A DNA stretch of 64,000 bases from Herpetosiphon llansteffanensis (GCF_003205875.1 NZ_PUBZ01000085.1:1-64000); one strand, 5' to 3'. Shown: positions 1 through 8,574, counted from the first letter of the stretch. The notes: generated by a model not told the origin, from the sequence alone. Translations and numbers: made by a program.

Positions 1-161
1 GGATTGGGGGTCAGGGGTCAGGGGTCAGGCTCTAGGCTATGGGCTTTTGGCTATAGGAATATAATCAATGCTGTGCTTAACGCAGCGGCGCAGAGAAGGT
101 ATGGCTATGGGCTGTTGGCTATGGGCTATATGTACTGGTACATTGGATGCGCAGCCATGTT

Positions 162-294
162 CCCTCACCCCCAACCCCCTCGCCCACTGAACGCGGGCGA
201 GGGGGAGCATGCATTTTTCACCAAGGAATTGCGGCAGAACAATGAATTTAAAGCCCCTCTCCCGCGCCACGGGAGAGGGGTTGGGGTGAGGGGA
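162..294. repeat. Dispersed GC-rich element with self-complementary ends (copy 1)
   Basis: The element opens with a CCCTCACCCCCAACCCCCTC-like arm and closes with the complementary GAGAGGGGTTGGGGTGAGGGG arm. Inside each arm is a shorter inverted repeat around GCCCACTGAACGCGGGCGAG and CTCCCGCGCCACGGGAG. The middle contains an ACCAAGGAATTGCGGCAGAAC-like stretch. The same architecture recurs at 35391-35729, 48644-48762, 55272-55401 and 60810-60941, always between genes. It contains no plausible gene. It could be a REP- or MITE-like element; no transposase of its own is visible. Confidence 0.85.
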
Positions 295-300
295 TCAAGC

Positions 301-590
301 CGTGGTTAACCCAATGAACCAGTACAGCTATAGGCTAACGGCGAATTGGTGAAATTCGTGGAATTCGTGGCTAAAAGCCTTCGTGCGCTTCGTGGATTAG
401 ATTTTTAACGCAGCGGCGCAGAGAAGGTATGGCTATGGGCTGTTGGCTGTAGGCTTTGGGGCTTTTGATTTTTGACTTTTGATTTTATCTTTATGCTTTA
501 TGTTCTATGCTCTTTGCTCTATGTTCTGGCTTTTATATCCTTCATCCTTAAAAAAGACCACCCCAGCCCTGAGCAAAAGCCAGAACTGGG
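301..590. repeat. Mosaic of short dispersed repeat words downstream of korB
   Basis: The stretch is built from words that recur across the window: 'GTGAAATTCGTGGAATTCGTGGC', 'AACGCAGCGGCGCAGAGAAGG', 'GGCTATGGGCTGTTGGC' and 'TATGTTCTATGCTC'. Part of it repeats bases 77-125 of the same window. At 554-592 a loose inverted repeat (CCACCCCAGCCC ... AACTGGGGTGATG) lies just past the korB stop and may act as a weak terminator. I see no coding sequence here. Confidence 0.7.
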
Positions 591-609
591 GTGATGCGCC
601 AAAACCAAA

Positions 610-1656
610 TTAGTACAAGTCAGCCAAGACTGAATCGAGGGCTTCTTTGGTTGGGCGGAGTTGTTCTGCTGAGAGATGGCTCAATGGCTGTTCGTCCATG
701 TGCAACAAATCGTGAATCGTGCGATTGTTAGTTTGGTTGACATAGAGCAAGCCAGTGATAAACTCTTGGTTTTCGCGAGCGGCATCCAAGCGTGACAAGG
801 CGGCAACCCGATTGGTTGGGTCGTAATCGGTCTCAAGTTTTTTGAGCACAATTGTCGAGCCGTCGTGCATCTTGACGGGAATTGCTTCGCCTTCTTCGTA
901 ATCAACCGTGATTTCTTCTTGGGCGCGGATGAAGGTCATGTCGTGCAGACGTTCTTCATGTTCCTTGCCATACGCATAGCTCTTGGTTGAATCTTCGTGG
1001 TTGTTGAAGGTCACACATGGGCTGATGATGTCGAGAATCGCCAAACCACGGTGGCTCAAGGCTGCCTTGAGCAAGGCTTCAACTTGGCGTGGGTCGCCAG
1101 CGAACGAGCGTGCAACAAAGGTTGCGCCACCAATGATCGCTTCTGCACAGAGATCAATTGGGGGAAGTTCGTTCAAGCCAGCATATTTCAGCTTTTGACC
1201 GATGTCGGCGGTTGCTGAGAATTGGCCCTTGGTCAAGCCATATACGCCGTTATTTTCGACGATATACACCATTGGTACGTTACGGCGCACCAAGTGCTTG
1301 AATTGGCCCATCCCGATCGAGCCAGTATCGCCGTCGCCGCTCACAGCCAAGCCGACCAAGTTGCGGTTGGTGATGATCGCACCAGTTGCAACTGAGGGCA
1401 TGCGCCCGTGAACGCTATTGAAACCGTGTGAGCGACCTAAGAAATAGGCCGGAGTTTTCGATGAACAGCCAATGCCGCTGAATTTAGCAACTTGGTAGGG
1501 CTGAACACCTAATTCGAAACAGACCGACACAATCCGTGATGAGATTGAGTCGTGGCCACACCCTGGACACAGCGTCGAAGGTGCGCCTTTGTATTCACCT
1601 TGTTCAAACCCAAGCAGGTTAATTTTTGGCTTGGGAGTCGCTTTGGTCGTTGCCAT
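610..1656 (-). CDS. korB: 2-oxoacid:ferredoxin oxidoreductase, beta subunit (KorB-like)
   Basis: This is the thiamine-pyrophosphate subunit of a two-subunit 2-oxoacid:ferredoxin oxidoreductase. The enzyme oxidatively decarboxylates a 2-oxoacid with CoA and passes electrons to ferredoxin. At 348 residues it has the normal length. Visible motifs are the CPGCGHD pair of cysteines near residue 31 and the TPP/Mg site GDGDTGSIG with its downstream ENNGVYGLTKGQ around residues 107-145. The start lies 3 bp after the korA stop, so the two are almost certainly co-transcribed and translationally coupled. 2-Oxoglutarate is the usual substrate in aerobes that lack the OGDH complex, but pyruvate or branched-chain 2-oxoacids cannot be excluded from sequence alone. 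Confidence 0.93.
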   Translation of the reverse strand: MATTKATPKPKINLLGFEQGEYKGAPSTLCPGCGHDSISSRIVSVCFELGVQPYQVAKFSGIGCSSKTPAYFLGRSHGFNSVHGRMPSVATGAIITNRNLVGLAVSGDGDTGSIGMGQFKHLVRRNVPMVYIVENNGVYGLTKGQFSATADIGQKLKYAGLNELPPIDLCAEAIIGGATFVARSFAGDPRQVEALLKAALSHRGLAILDIISPCVTFNNHEDSTKSYAYGKEHEERLHDMTFIRAQEEITVDYEEGEAIPVKMHDGSTIVLKKLETDYDPTNRVAALSRLDAARENQEFITGLLYVNQTNNRTIHDLLHMDEQPLSHLSAEQLRPTKEALDSVLADLY

Positions 1657-1659
1657 GGC

Positions 1660-3495
1660 CTATGCTTCCCCTTTTTGTACTGATTCGGTAACCCAGCGGG
1701 CGGTTAATGGCAAGCCATCGCAGCTTGCAACAGCAATAATCCGGCCAGCTAATTCTGGGTATTCCATCCGCAACAATTGTGCCATTTGGCCGTTGTAGTT
1801 GTTGTCAACCACATAGATGCGTTCGTACTTGGCCACAAATTCGCCAACTTCTTTGGTGAATGGCAATGCCCGCACCCGTTGGTAGGCGGCGTTGATGTTG
1901 GCTTCGCGCAAGCGATCCAAGGCTTCGATAATGGCTGGATCGTTCGAGCCATACGAGAGAATGCCAATCGTGGCGTTTTCTTCGTTGACCGTGATTGGTG
2001 TTGGCACGATCGTCCGTGCAGTTTCAAACTTACGAGCCAAGCGGTCCAAGTTGGCGACCCACTCGTCTGAGCGTTCGGTATACTTGGCATCTTGGTTGTG
2101 GCCTGAACCACGCGTGAAGTAGGCTGCTTTAGGATGATTAGTGCCAGGCAGCGTGCGATATGGAATGCCATCGCCATCAACATCGCGATAGCGGCCCCAA
2201 TCGCCAACTGCGGTCAAGGCATCGGCATCGAGCACCTTGCCGCGATCCATTGGCTCGGTTGGGTATTCGAAAGGCTCAGAGATCCATTGGTTCATGCCCA
2301 AGTCGAGGTCGCTCAGCACAAACACAATTGTTTGCAAGCGTTCGGCCAAATCGAATGAGCGCCAGCCAAACTCAAAGCATTCTTTGATGCTTGAAGGCAG
2401 CAAACAAACGTGTTGGGTATCCCCGTGGCTCAAGAAATAGGCTGAGATCAAATCGGTTTGACCGGTGCGGGTTGGCATACCAGTACTTGGCCCCATGCGC
2501 ATAACATCCCAAACCACACATGGAACTTCGGTAAAATAGGCCAAGCCGGTAAACTCAGCCATCAACGAAAGCCCAGGGCCGGAGGTTGCGGTCATTGAGC
2601 GAGCGCCAGCCCAACCAGCGCCAATAATCATCCCGATGGCTGCCAATTCATCTTCTGCTTGCACAACGGCGTAGGTTGGCTTGTTGGTTGCTTTATCGAT
2701 GCGCAGTTCTGGCAAGTAGTCGTTGAGGGCATCGACCAAGCTGGTTGAAGGCGTAATTGGGTACCAAGCGACGAATGAAACGCCACCGAAGACCGAGCCA
2801 ATCGCACCAGCTGCATTACCATCGAGCATAATCATGCCCTTGGTTTTGTCCATGCGCTCAACGCGGAATGGTGATTGGGTGGTGATGTTGGCAGCAGCCC
2901 AAGCCACAGCCGCATTGACCACATTCATATTCGAGGCAATGGCTTTTTGCTTGCCCTTGAAGTGCTTGTTTAAGGCACTTTCGATTTCGGCAACTTCAAT
3001 GCCGACCAAGTGGGCTAAGACCCCAACATACACCATGTTGGCAATATAATCGCGCAAGCTGGCATCGACCCCTGAGTTCTTCACCAATTCCTTGACTGGC
3101 ATTGGGAAGTAGGTCACGTCGCTGCGGGAAAGCTCTTGGCGCGAATCATCAGGATACAGACAAATCCCACCTGGCTCAAGCGATTGAAGGTCATCGCCAA
3201 AGCTGGCTGGATTCATGGCCACCAAAACATCGCGTTTATGACGGCGAGCTTGATAGCCATCCTTGCTCAAGCGAATTGAATACCACGTGGGTAAACCTTT
3301 GATGTTTGATGGAAACAGGTTTTTGCCTGTTACCGGAATACCCATGTTGAAACAAGCACGGAGGATGGTATTATTGGCGGTTTGGCTCCCAGAACCATTG
3401 GGAGTAGCCACAATAATCGCGAAGTCGTTAATATTCACGTCCTCACGGGCGATTTCAGCGGGCTGTTGCTCCGTCTGATAATCTACGACTGCCAT
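1660..3495 (-). CDS. korA: 2-oxoacid:ferredoxin oxidoreductase, fused gamma-alpha subunit (KorA-like)
   Basis: This 611-residue subunit carries the gamma domain first (about residues 20-195, with NGSGSQTANNTILRACFNMG and GKNLFPSNIKG). The alpha/pyrimidine-binding domain follows (from about 225, with WYPITPSTSLVDALNDYLPE and the ATSGPGLSLMAEFTGLAY signature). This fused gamma-alpha layout is typical of KorA/OforA enzymes. With KorB it would form an alpha2beta2 enzyme in the cytoplasm, giving succinyl-CoA if the substrate is 2-oxoglutarate. No ferredoxin-domain (delta) subunit is encoded next to it. The start is supported by AAGGAG nine bases upstream of ATG. The leader upstream contains a terminator-like hairpin and a long palindrome. 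Confidence 0.93.
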   Translation of the reverse strand: MAVVDYQTEQQPAEIAREDVNINDFAIIVATPNGSGSQTANNTILRACFNMGIPVTGKNLFPSNIKGLPTWYSIRLSKDGYQARRHKRDVLVAMNPASFGDDLQSLEPGGICLYPDDSRQELSRSDVTYFPMPVKELVKNSGVDASLRDYIANMVYVGVLAHLVGIEVAEIESALNKHFKGKQKAIASNMNVVNAAVAWAAANITTQSPFRVERMDKTKGMIMLDGNAAGAIGSVFGGVSFVAWYPITPSTSLVDALNDYLPELRIDKATNKPTYAVVQAEDELAAIGMIIGAGWAGARSMTATSGPGLSLMAEFTGLAYFTEVPCVVWDVMRMGPSTGMPTRTGQTDLISAYFLSHGDTQHVCLLPSSIKECFEFGWRSFDLAERLQTIVFVLSDLDLGMNQWISEPFEYPTEPMDRGKVLDADALTAVGDWGRYRDVDGDGIPYRTLPGTNHPKAAYFTRGSGHNQDAKYTERSDEWVANLDRLARKFETARTIVPTPITVNEENATIGILSYGSNDPAIIEALDRLREANINAAYQRVRALPFTKEVGEFVAKYERIYVVDNNYNGQMAQLLRMEYPELAGRIIAVASCDGLPLTARWVTESVQKGEA

Positions 3496-3710
3496 GAACG
3501 TATTCTCCTTAATTGGCTTCTTTGCCAGGTTATAGCCTCTAAAGATACTGCGAACCTAATGGTTCGTCAACCAACCAAAGCCGGTCTCTAAACCATAATT
3601 GTACGCCGTGATTGCTTTAGCTGCGATGTGTTCTATCTATTATATCCATAGAGCGCGTCTATGAGAACAGGGGTTTTAGTCAGTTTTCAGCACAATTTTG
3701 TATTTTAGCA

Positions 3711-3750
3711 CTAAAAGAAGAACCAGCCGCTCTGTGCCATGAGCGGCTGG
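3711..3750 (-). terminator. Terminator-like hairpin in the korA leader
   Basis: On the minus strand a perfect 10-bp stem (CCAGCCGCTC / GAGCGGCTGG, loop of eight) is followed by TTCTTCTTTT. It sits about 215 bp upstream of the korA start and reads toward korA. It could terminate a short upstream RNA or be an attenuator in the korAB leader. A second stem (CGTAG-TTGCCG-CTACG inside GAG...CTC, about 3782-3810) lies just before it. No known riboswitch core is recognised. Confidence 0.6.
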
Positions 3751-3866
3751 TGTGCCAACTGGAGAGGGGAGAGAGGAGCACCGAGATGCGTAGTTGCCGC
3801 TACGACCTCGTATCAATGCTGACGCTTTGCCAATGATGCATGTCCAGTGCTTCAGAACTGCGTCAT

Positions 3867-3903
3867 AATAAAAACTGTTTTATCGGATAAATCAGTTTTT
3901 ATT
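3867..3903. other. 37-bp near-perfect palindrome upstream of korAB
   Basis: Two 18-base arms flank a single central base. Outer arms AATAAAAACTG / CAGTTTTTATT match perfectly, inner arms TTTATC / GATAAA match perfectly, and one T/T mismatch separates them. It is AT-rich, unlike the surrounding repeats. Possible roles are an operator for a dimeric regulator, a bidirectional terminator, or the first hairpin of a structured leader RNA. Confidence 0.75.
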
Positions 3904-3961
3904 GATGGGCGTAGTGTATCCAAGATTGGTTGGTTTGTCAAGTAGCAGTTTGCGAAGGGAT

Positions 3962-4568
3962 GAAGGATGAATTATGAGGGAGGAATGATAGAACATAGAG
4001 CATAGAACATAGAACATAGGGAAAGGGGATCGGTTGTTGGGGATTGGGGATAAGAAATTTAATTTTGCGCCTCTGCGTTAAAAAGCTGATCCACGCAGGG
4101 TTGCAACCGCGAAGGCCACGAAGCAACACGAAGGTTTTTTAGCCACAGATTGGCACAGATGATTGGGATTATATTCCGCTAGCTAAAAGCCTATAGCCAA
4201 AAATTTTTAGCCACGAATTGCACGAATTCCACGAATAATTGTTCCAATAGCCAAAAGCCAATAGCCTAGTGCCATGATTCCTCTGCGCCTCTGCGTTAAA
4301 AAGCTGATCCACGCAGGGTTGCAACCGCGAAGGCCACGAAGCAACACGAAGGTTTTTTAGCCACAGATTGACACAGATTCCACAGATTGAATTCCCAATA
4401 GCCAAAAGCCTCATAGCCAATAGCCACAATTCCTCTGCGCCGCTGCGTTAAAAATCTGATCTATGAAGAAACTGAAGAGCGCGAATTAATTGATCTTAGT
4501 GATCCTTCGCGCTCTTCGTGGTTAAAAACCTGACCCTTTCATCCCTCATCCCTCATAATTCATCCTTC
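3962..4568. repeat. Repeat island with 20-bp inverted ends
   Basis: This 607-bp non-coding island starts with GAAGGATGAATTATGAGGGA (3962-3981) and ends with its exact reverse complement (4549-4568). Inside is an identical 87-bp direct repeat at 4066-4152 and 4284-4370, with words such as 'TTTTTTAGCCACAGATTG' and 'CCTCTGCGTTAAAAAGCTGATCC'. No open reading frame of substance is seen. The inverted ends resemble those of a non-autonomous mobile element, but each part also occurs singly elsewhere in the window. Confidence 0.75.
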
Positions 4569-4570
4569 AA

Positions 4571-4987
4571 TTACTGCCCTTCTTGGCCCAATTTGCGCAC
4601 AATATCGGTTTGCGAAAGCACGCCGATTGGCCAAACGCGGCCATCATTGCGCTCCTCGACCACGACCAACCGATGAATTCGGTTGTTGGTCAGCAGATTG
4701 GCGGCGCGGCTCAGATCAACATGGGGCATACACGTAATCACATCGCGGGTCATAAACTCACCAACTGGGCTATCCATCGAGCGCTCATAATCGAGGCCTC
4801 GACTCCACGCGCCCAGCGCATCAGTTTGCGAAAAAACACCAGCTAAAGAACCTGGGCCATCAACCACAACGAGGGCTTGAATGCGGTTGCTTTGCAGCAG
4901 CGTGATCGCCTCACGCAGGCTGGTTTCGGTACGACAGGAGATTACGGCTGCGTTCATGGTATCGCCAACGGTTAATTGAGCAGTCAT
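4571..4987 (-). CDS. Two-CBS-domain protein
   Basis: A 138-residue protein consisting of a tandem CBS pair (Bateman module), the usual minimal stand-alone form. The two copies are visible as MNAAVISCRTETSLREAITL...ALVVVDGPGSLAGVFSQTD and MTRDVITCMPHVDLSRAANL...RLVVVEE...IGVLSQTDIV. Such modules bind adenine nucleotides or related ligands and usually act as regulatory partners; the partner here is unknown. An in-frame ATG exists at 5005, but AAAGGAG lies seven bases before the ATG at 4987, which is therefore preferred. It is monocistronic on the minus strand and is followed by the repeat island. Confidence 0.88.
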   Translation of the reverse strand: MTAQLTVGDTMNAAVISCRTETSLREAITLLQSNRIQALVVVDGPGSLAGVFSQTDALGAWSRGLDYERSMDSPVGEFMTRDVITCMPHVDLSRAANLLTNNRIHRLVVVEERNDGRVWPIGVLSQTDIVRKLGQEGQ

Positions 4988-5087
4988 TGCCATGCTCCTT
5001 TGCATTTCTGAGGTTTGGCCGAGGTTCGATTGTTGGCTATTATAGCATGACGCACTGCATTATCAAGTACTTTTTAGCGAATATTCG

Positions 5088-5753
5088 CTAAATCGAAAAA
5101 TTCTCATTTTGGTTGATGATAAATGCCACCTGAACCTGCACCTCAATCCGTTTGCGATGCACCATTGCCAAACCAAGATCGTCTTTGGTAAAACTGGGCG
5201 CAGCAGCTCGTGGTGCAGCCGCCGATTTGCGAAACAAGGCTTGAGGAGCATAGGTTTGTTGCTCGCTATGATAGTGATCATCAACTCGATGCACACCAAT
5301 AATCTGCACGCCAAGGGTTTGGGCCATCGCTTTGGCCTTGGCTTTGGCTAATTCCAGCGCAGCTTGTAACCACGTATTGATCATTGCTTGATCATCGGGA
5401 AAGCCCCAGGTGACGTTTTCGAGGCTGACTTGTTTTTGGCTGGTGATAATGCCTAACAGATCAGGCAGTTGCTCCAAATCGTCGCAGCGAATTAATAGGC
5501 TATAGGTGGCGCTGGAACTGCGCAACAACATGCCATTATTGACCTCAGCAACCACGCTTTGTAGTTGGATGGCGGTTTTGGCCAAGCCATAGTTGGTCAA
5601 GGCTTCGACCAGCTGGCGCACTTCTTTGGCTTTTTCCAAGGCTGTAGCATTGCTAATCACCGATGAGCCTTTGATTCTGACGCTGATTTCGGCGCGATTG
5701 GCATCGATCATTTGGTGATAGTTGCTGCTGACATTGAGTAGATTCAGTTCCAT
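5088..5753 (-). CDS. SIMPL (DUF541) domain protein
   Basis: A 221-residue protein of the SIMPL/DUF541 family. Recognisable features are the early ISVRIKGSSVISNATALEKA segment, the LENVTWGFPDDQAMINTWLQAA segment and the AKAKAMAQTLGVQIIGVHRVDD segment before a variable C-terminus. Most relatives are periplasmic or membrane-anchored, but no signal peptide or membrane helix is visible here, so this one may be cytoplasmic. Function is unknown. The start at 5753 has AAAGGAG seven bases upstream; an in-frame upstream ATG at 5786 lacks such a site and reads back into repeat DNA. Confidence 0.85.
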   Translation of the reverse strand: MELNLLNVSSNYHQMIDANRAEISVRIKGSSVISNATALEKAKEVRQLVEALTNYGLAKTAIQLQSVVAEVNNGMLLRSSSATYSLLIRCDDLEQLPDLLGIITSQKQVSLENVTWGFPDDQAMINTWLQAALELAKAKAKAMAQTLGVQIIGVHRVDDHYHSEQQTYAPQALFRKSAAAPRAAAPSFTKDDLGLAMVHRKRIEVQVQVAFIINQNENFSI

Positions 5754-5764
5754 CAAGAATCTCC

Positions 5765-5934
5765 TTTGTTGATCCACGAAGGACACGAAGGGTTGAAACC
5801 ACGAAGAGCGCGAAGATCGCGAAGGCTGAGTTTTTTAGCCACAGATTGCACAGATTTTTGAGATTATGTTCCTATAGCCCATAGCCAAACGCTCATAGCC
5901 TATAGCCCAAGCCATATGTTCTATGTTCTTTGCT
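5765..5934. repeat. Mosaic of dispersed repeat words
   Basis: The stretch contains 'CACGAAGGACACGAAGG', 'CCACGAAGAGCGCGAAG', 'TTTTTTAGCCACAGATTGCACAGATT' and 'TATGTTCTATGTTCTTTGCTC'. The last word runs into oxyR and provides its stop codon. There is no gene. Confidence 0.75.
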
Positions 5935-6816
5935 CTATGTTCTTCCTAAAAGGTTTGTTTTCAGCAAAGTAAGCACACTCCTGCTTGGTGGGCGTTGATG
6001 ATGCCATGCGGCGACGATTCTGCGCTGCGGCTGGGCTTCGACTAAGCGCCGATAAACTATGTTTGGCTGGGGTTCTGCTTGGGCCAAGGATTGCGGCACA
6101 AACGCCATTCCCAAACCAGCAGCGACACAACGTTGGATGGTCGCTAAATTGGTGACCCTACCAACAATTTGTGGCTCCAAATGTTGTTCGTAGCAAAAGG
6201 CATCGACTTGGTTGCTCAAACAATGATCATCGTGTAACGCCAGCAGCGGCATGTGATATAAATCATTTAATTGCAAGGCTGAACGTTGCGCATAAGCGTG
6301 CGTAGCGGGCAAGGCAACCAACAATGGTTCATCAAATAATGGCTCAATCTGCAGTAACTGATGCTCAATCGGCGCACTAGCAATGATCAAATCTAAGCTG
6401 TAGTCGATCAGCTGCATTAATAATTTGCTCGTCGTGTGTTCAACTATTGTTAATGTTGTGCGCGGATAATGGTGTTGAAAGGCAGCGCTAACATGAGGAA
6501 AAAAGTGCTGCGCGATGGTTGGGATAATGCCCAGCGCCAAACGATAGGCATGCTGTTCAACGCTATCGCTCACATGGTGCTTGATCGAACGCCATTGGGC
6601 CAGCAATTGTTGAGCTTGAGGCAGCAAGGCTTGGCCAGCAGTTGTGAGCCGAATCGTGCGACCCAAGCGTTCAAACAGGCTTTGGCCAAGCTCATGCTCC
6701 AATTTGATAATTTGCTGGCTGAGCGAGGGCTGGCTGACTGCACAGCGTTGAGCTGCTTTGCTGAAACCACCAGTTTCGGCTACCGCCACAAAATAGAGCA
6801 ATTGATGAATTTCCAT
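5935..6816 (-). CDS. oxyR: OxyR-type LysR-family peroxide regulator
   Basis: A 293-residue LysR-family activator with an N-terminal winged helix-turn-helix (residues 1-60, AAQRCAVSQPSLSQQIIKLE) and a C-terminal sensor domain. The redox pair that defines OxyR is intact: Cys199 in DDHCLSNQ and Cys208 in VDAFCYE, with the same C-X8-C spacing and the same residue numbers as in E. coli OxyR. Peroxide would oxidise these to a disulfide and switch on catalase transcription. It is divergent from katA, and an OxyR-like operator overlaps its start codon, suggesting autoregulation. The shine-dalgarno is weak (AGG eight bases upstream). The stop codon lies in a dispersed repeat. Confidence 0.9.
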   Translation of the reverse strand: MEIHQLLYFVAVAETGGFSKAAQRCAVSQPSLSQQIIKLEHELGQSLFERLGRTIRLTTAGQALLPQAQQLLAQWRSIKHHVSDSVEQHAYRLALGIIPTIAQHFFPHVSAAFQHHYPRTTLTIVEHTTSKLLMQLIDYSLDLIIASAPIEHQLLQIEPLFDEPLLVALPATHAYAQRSALQLNDLYHMPLLALHDDHCLSNQVDAFCYEQHLEPQIVGRVTNLATIQRCVAAGLGMAFVPQSLAQAEPQPNIVYRRLVEAQPQRRIVAAWHHQRPPSRSVLTLLKTNLLGRT

Positions 6817-6851
6817 AGTTGTTGCCTATAGTTTGTATAGTTAATAAGATC
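6815..6851 (+). promoter_or_regulatory. OxyR-like operator between oxyR and katA
   Basis: The sequence reads ATAG (6815) - N7 - CTAT (6826) - N7 - ATAG (6837) - N7 - GATC. The published OxyR motif is ATAG-N7-CTAT-N7-ATAG-N7-CTAT, so three of four half-sites are perfect with exact spacing, and the fourth is degenerate. It overlaps the oxyR start codon and ends just upstream of the katA -10 box, where an activator contacting RNA polymerase is expected. Confidence 0.8.
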
Positions 6852-6870
6852 TTGCAACTATAGCTATAAT
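6842..6870 (+). promoter_or_regulatory. Predicted katA promoter with weak -35
   Basis: A perfect TATAAT lies at 6865-6870. The -35 position at 17-bp spacing (TAATAA, 6842-6847) is poor and coincides with the degenerate OxyR half-site. A good -10 with a poor -35 next to an activator site fits an OxyR-dependent promoter. Confidence 0.6.
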
Positions 6871-6990
6871 AGCATACAGTATGGGGGCATGCTTGGCTTC
6901 GGCCAACTACTGCACCTGTTCGTTCGCTCGCTTTGTGCCAAAATAGGCGAGCACCCCGTTTTCTCAGATTACCTTAGGAGATTTGTTCGA

Positions 6991-8448
6991 ATGGATGAGC
7001 AAGAACAACTGACGACCGCCCATGGTGCGCCGATTGCCGACAATCAAAATTCATTGACGGCTGGCCCCCGTGGCCCACTGTTGATGCAAGATTTTCAACT
7101 GTTGGAAAAAATGGCTACCTTCAACCGCGAACGGGTGCCAGAACGGGTCGTCCACGCTAAAGGTTCGGGCGCATTTGGGACGTTTACCGTTACCAACGAT
7201 GTAACGGCATATTCCAAGGCTGCGATCTTTGGTGAAGTTGGCAAGCAAACTCCAGTCTTGCTGCGCTTCTCGACCGTTGCTGGCGAACACGGCGCTGCCG
7301 ATGCCGAACGCGACGTGCGCGGTTTTGCGGTTAAATTCTACACCGACGAAGGCAACTGGGACGTGGTTGGCAATAACACGCCAGTGTTCTTTGTGCGCGA
7401 CCCAATGAAATTCAGCGATTTTATTCATACCCAAAAGCGCAACCCCAAAACCAATATGCGCACGCCTCAAGCAATGTGGGATTTCTGGTCGCTCTCGCCC
7501 GAAAGCTTGCACCAAGTAACCATCTTGTTTAGCGATCGCGGTTTGCCAATTAGCTATCGCTTTGTGCATGGCTTCGGCAGCCACACCTATAGCTTCCTCA
7601 ACGCCCAAAACGAACGCTTCTGGGTCAAATTCCACTTCCGCTGCCAACAAGGCATCAAGAATTGGACGAACGCCGAAGCAGCCGAAGTCGTTGGTGTTGA
7701 TCGCGAAAGCTCACAACGCGATTTGTTTGAAGCGATCGAACGCAGTGAATTCCCCAGCTGGAAGCTGTGTGTGCAAATTATGCCCGAAGCCGAAGCTGAA
7801 ACCTACCACATTAACCCATTCGATTTGACCAAAGTTTGGCCACACGCCGATTATCCATTGATCGAAGTTGGCACCTTGGAGTTGAATCGCAACCCAGAAA
7901 ACTACTTTGCCGAAATCGAACAAGCCGCTTTTGAGCCATCAAATATCGTGCCCGGCATTGGCTTCTCACCTGATAAGATGTTGCAAGCGCGAATTATGTC
8001 GTATGCTGATGCCCATCGCTATCGAATTGGCGTGAATTATGCTGCGTTGCCAGTCAACAAGCCCCATTCACCAGTCAACACCTACCATCGCGATGGCCAA
8101 ATGCGCTTCGATAATAATGGTGGCGGTGCGGTTAATTACGAGCCAAACAGCTTTGGCGGCCCAGTTGAAAACCAACGCTACGCCGAGCCAGCACTGAAAA
8201 TCAGCGGCGATGCCGATCGCTACAACCATCGCGATGGCAACGACGATTACACTCAGCCAGGCAATCTGTTCCGCTTGATGAATGCTGATCAACAACAACA
8301 ATTGTTTAACAACATTGCAGCTGCAATGCAAGGCGTGCCAGAATTTATTCAATTGCGCCAAATCGGCCACTTCTTGAAAGCCGACCCAGCCTATGGTCGC
8401 GGTGTTGCCGCAGCCTTGGGCCTCGACATCAGCAGTCTCGAAGCTTAA
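6991..8448 (+). CDS. katA: Monofunctional haem catalase
   Basis: A 485-residue small-subunit (clade 3-like) catalase that breaks down hydrogen peroxide. The distal haem His lies in [16 protein letters not shown], the distal Asn in [15 protein letters not shown], and the proximal Tyr in [23 protein letters not shown] and [19 protein letters not shown] are also family signatures. The reading frame stays open upstream to 6889, but AGGAG precedes the ATG at 6991 and the family N-terminus begins there. It is divergent from oxyR, with an OxyR-like operator between them, and is followed by a strong terminator. Confidence 0.95.
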   Translation: MDEQEQLTTAHGAPIADNQNSLTAGPRGPLLMQDFQLLEKMATFNRERVPERVVHAKGSGAFGTFTVTNDVTAYSKAAIFGEVGKQTPVLLRFSTVAGEHGAADAERDVRGFAVKFYTDEGNWDVVGNNTPVFFVRDPMKFSDFIHTQKRNPKTNMRTPQAMWDFWSLSPESLHQVTILFSDRGLPISYRFVHGFGSHTYSFLNAQNERFWVKFHFRCQQGIKNWTNAEAAEVVGVDRESSQRDLFEAIERSEFPSWKLCVQIMPEAEAETYHINPFDLTKVWPHADYPLIEVGTLELNRNPENYFAEIEQAAFEPSNIVPGIGFSPDKMLQARIMSYADAHRYRIGVNYAALPVNKPHSPVNTYHRDGQMRFDNNGGGAVNYEPNSFGGPVENQRYAEPALKISGDADRYNHRDGNDDYTQPGNLFRLMNADQQQQLFNNIAAAMQGVPEFIQLRQIGHFLKADPAYGRGVAAALGLDISSLEA

Positions 8449-8521
8449 TTTCGAAGGATGAAGGCTGAATTATGAAGGATGAACAGCTCGCACCTTTGTA
8501 ATGCAGCAGATTAAAGATTGA

Positions 8522-8571
8522 GGCTCTTGGCTGAAGTAGCGGCAAAGCTACCAAGCCAAGAGCCTTTTTAT
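8522..8571 (+). terminator. Terminator of katA
   Basis: A perfect 11-bp stem GGCTCTTGGCT / AGCCAAGAGCC with a loop of about 21 bases is followed by TTTTTATT. It lies about 75 bp after the katA stop. Confidence 0.85.
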
Positions 8572-8574
8572 TGA

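Noticed and set aside
4-309. 101-codon open frame near the window start
   Set aside because: It consists almost wholly of the dispersed GC-rich element and repeat words and has no ribosome site.
3711-3903. T-box, SAM, TPP or cobalamin riboswitch before korAB
   Set aside because: None of the conserved core words of these classes could be found, so only a generic structured leader is claimed.
6889-6990. N-terminal extension of catalase to an in-frame ATG at 6889
   Set aside because: The extension has no family similarity and lies in the leader; AGGAG supports 6991.
7051-7650. 199-codon minus-strand open frame inside katA
   Set aside because: It is a shadow of the catalase gene, with no ribosome site and no recognisable protein.
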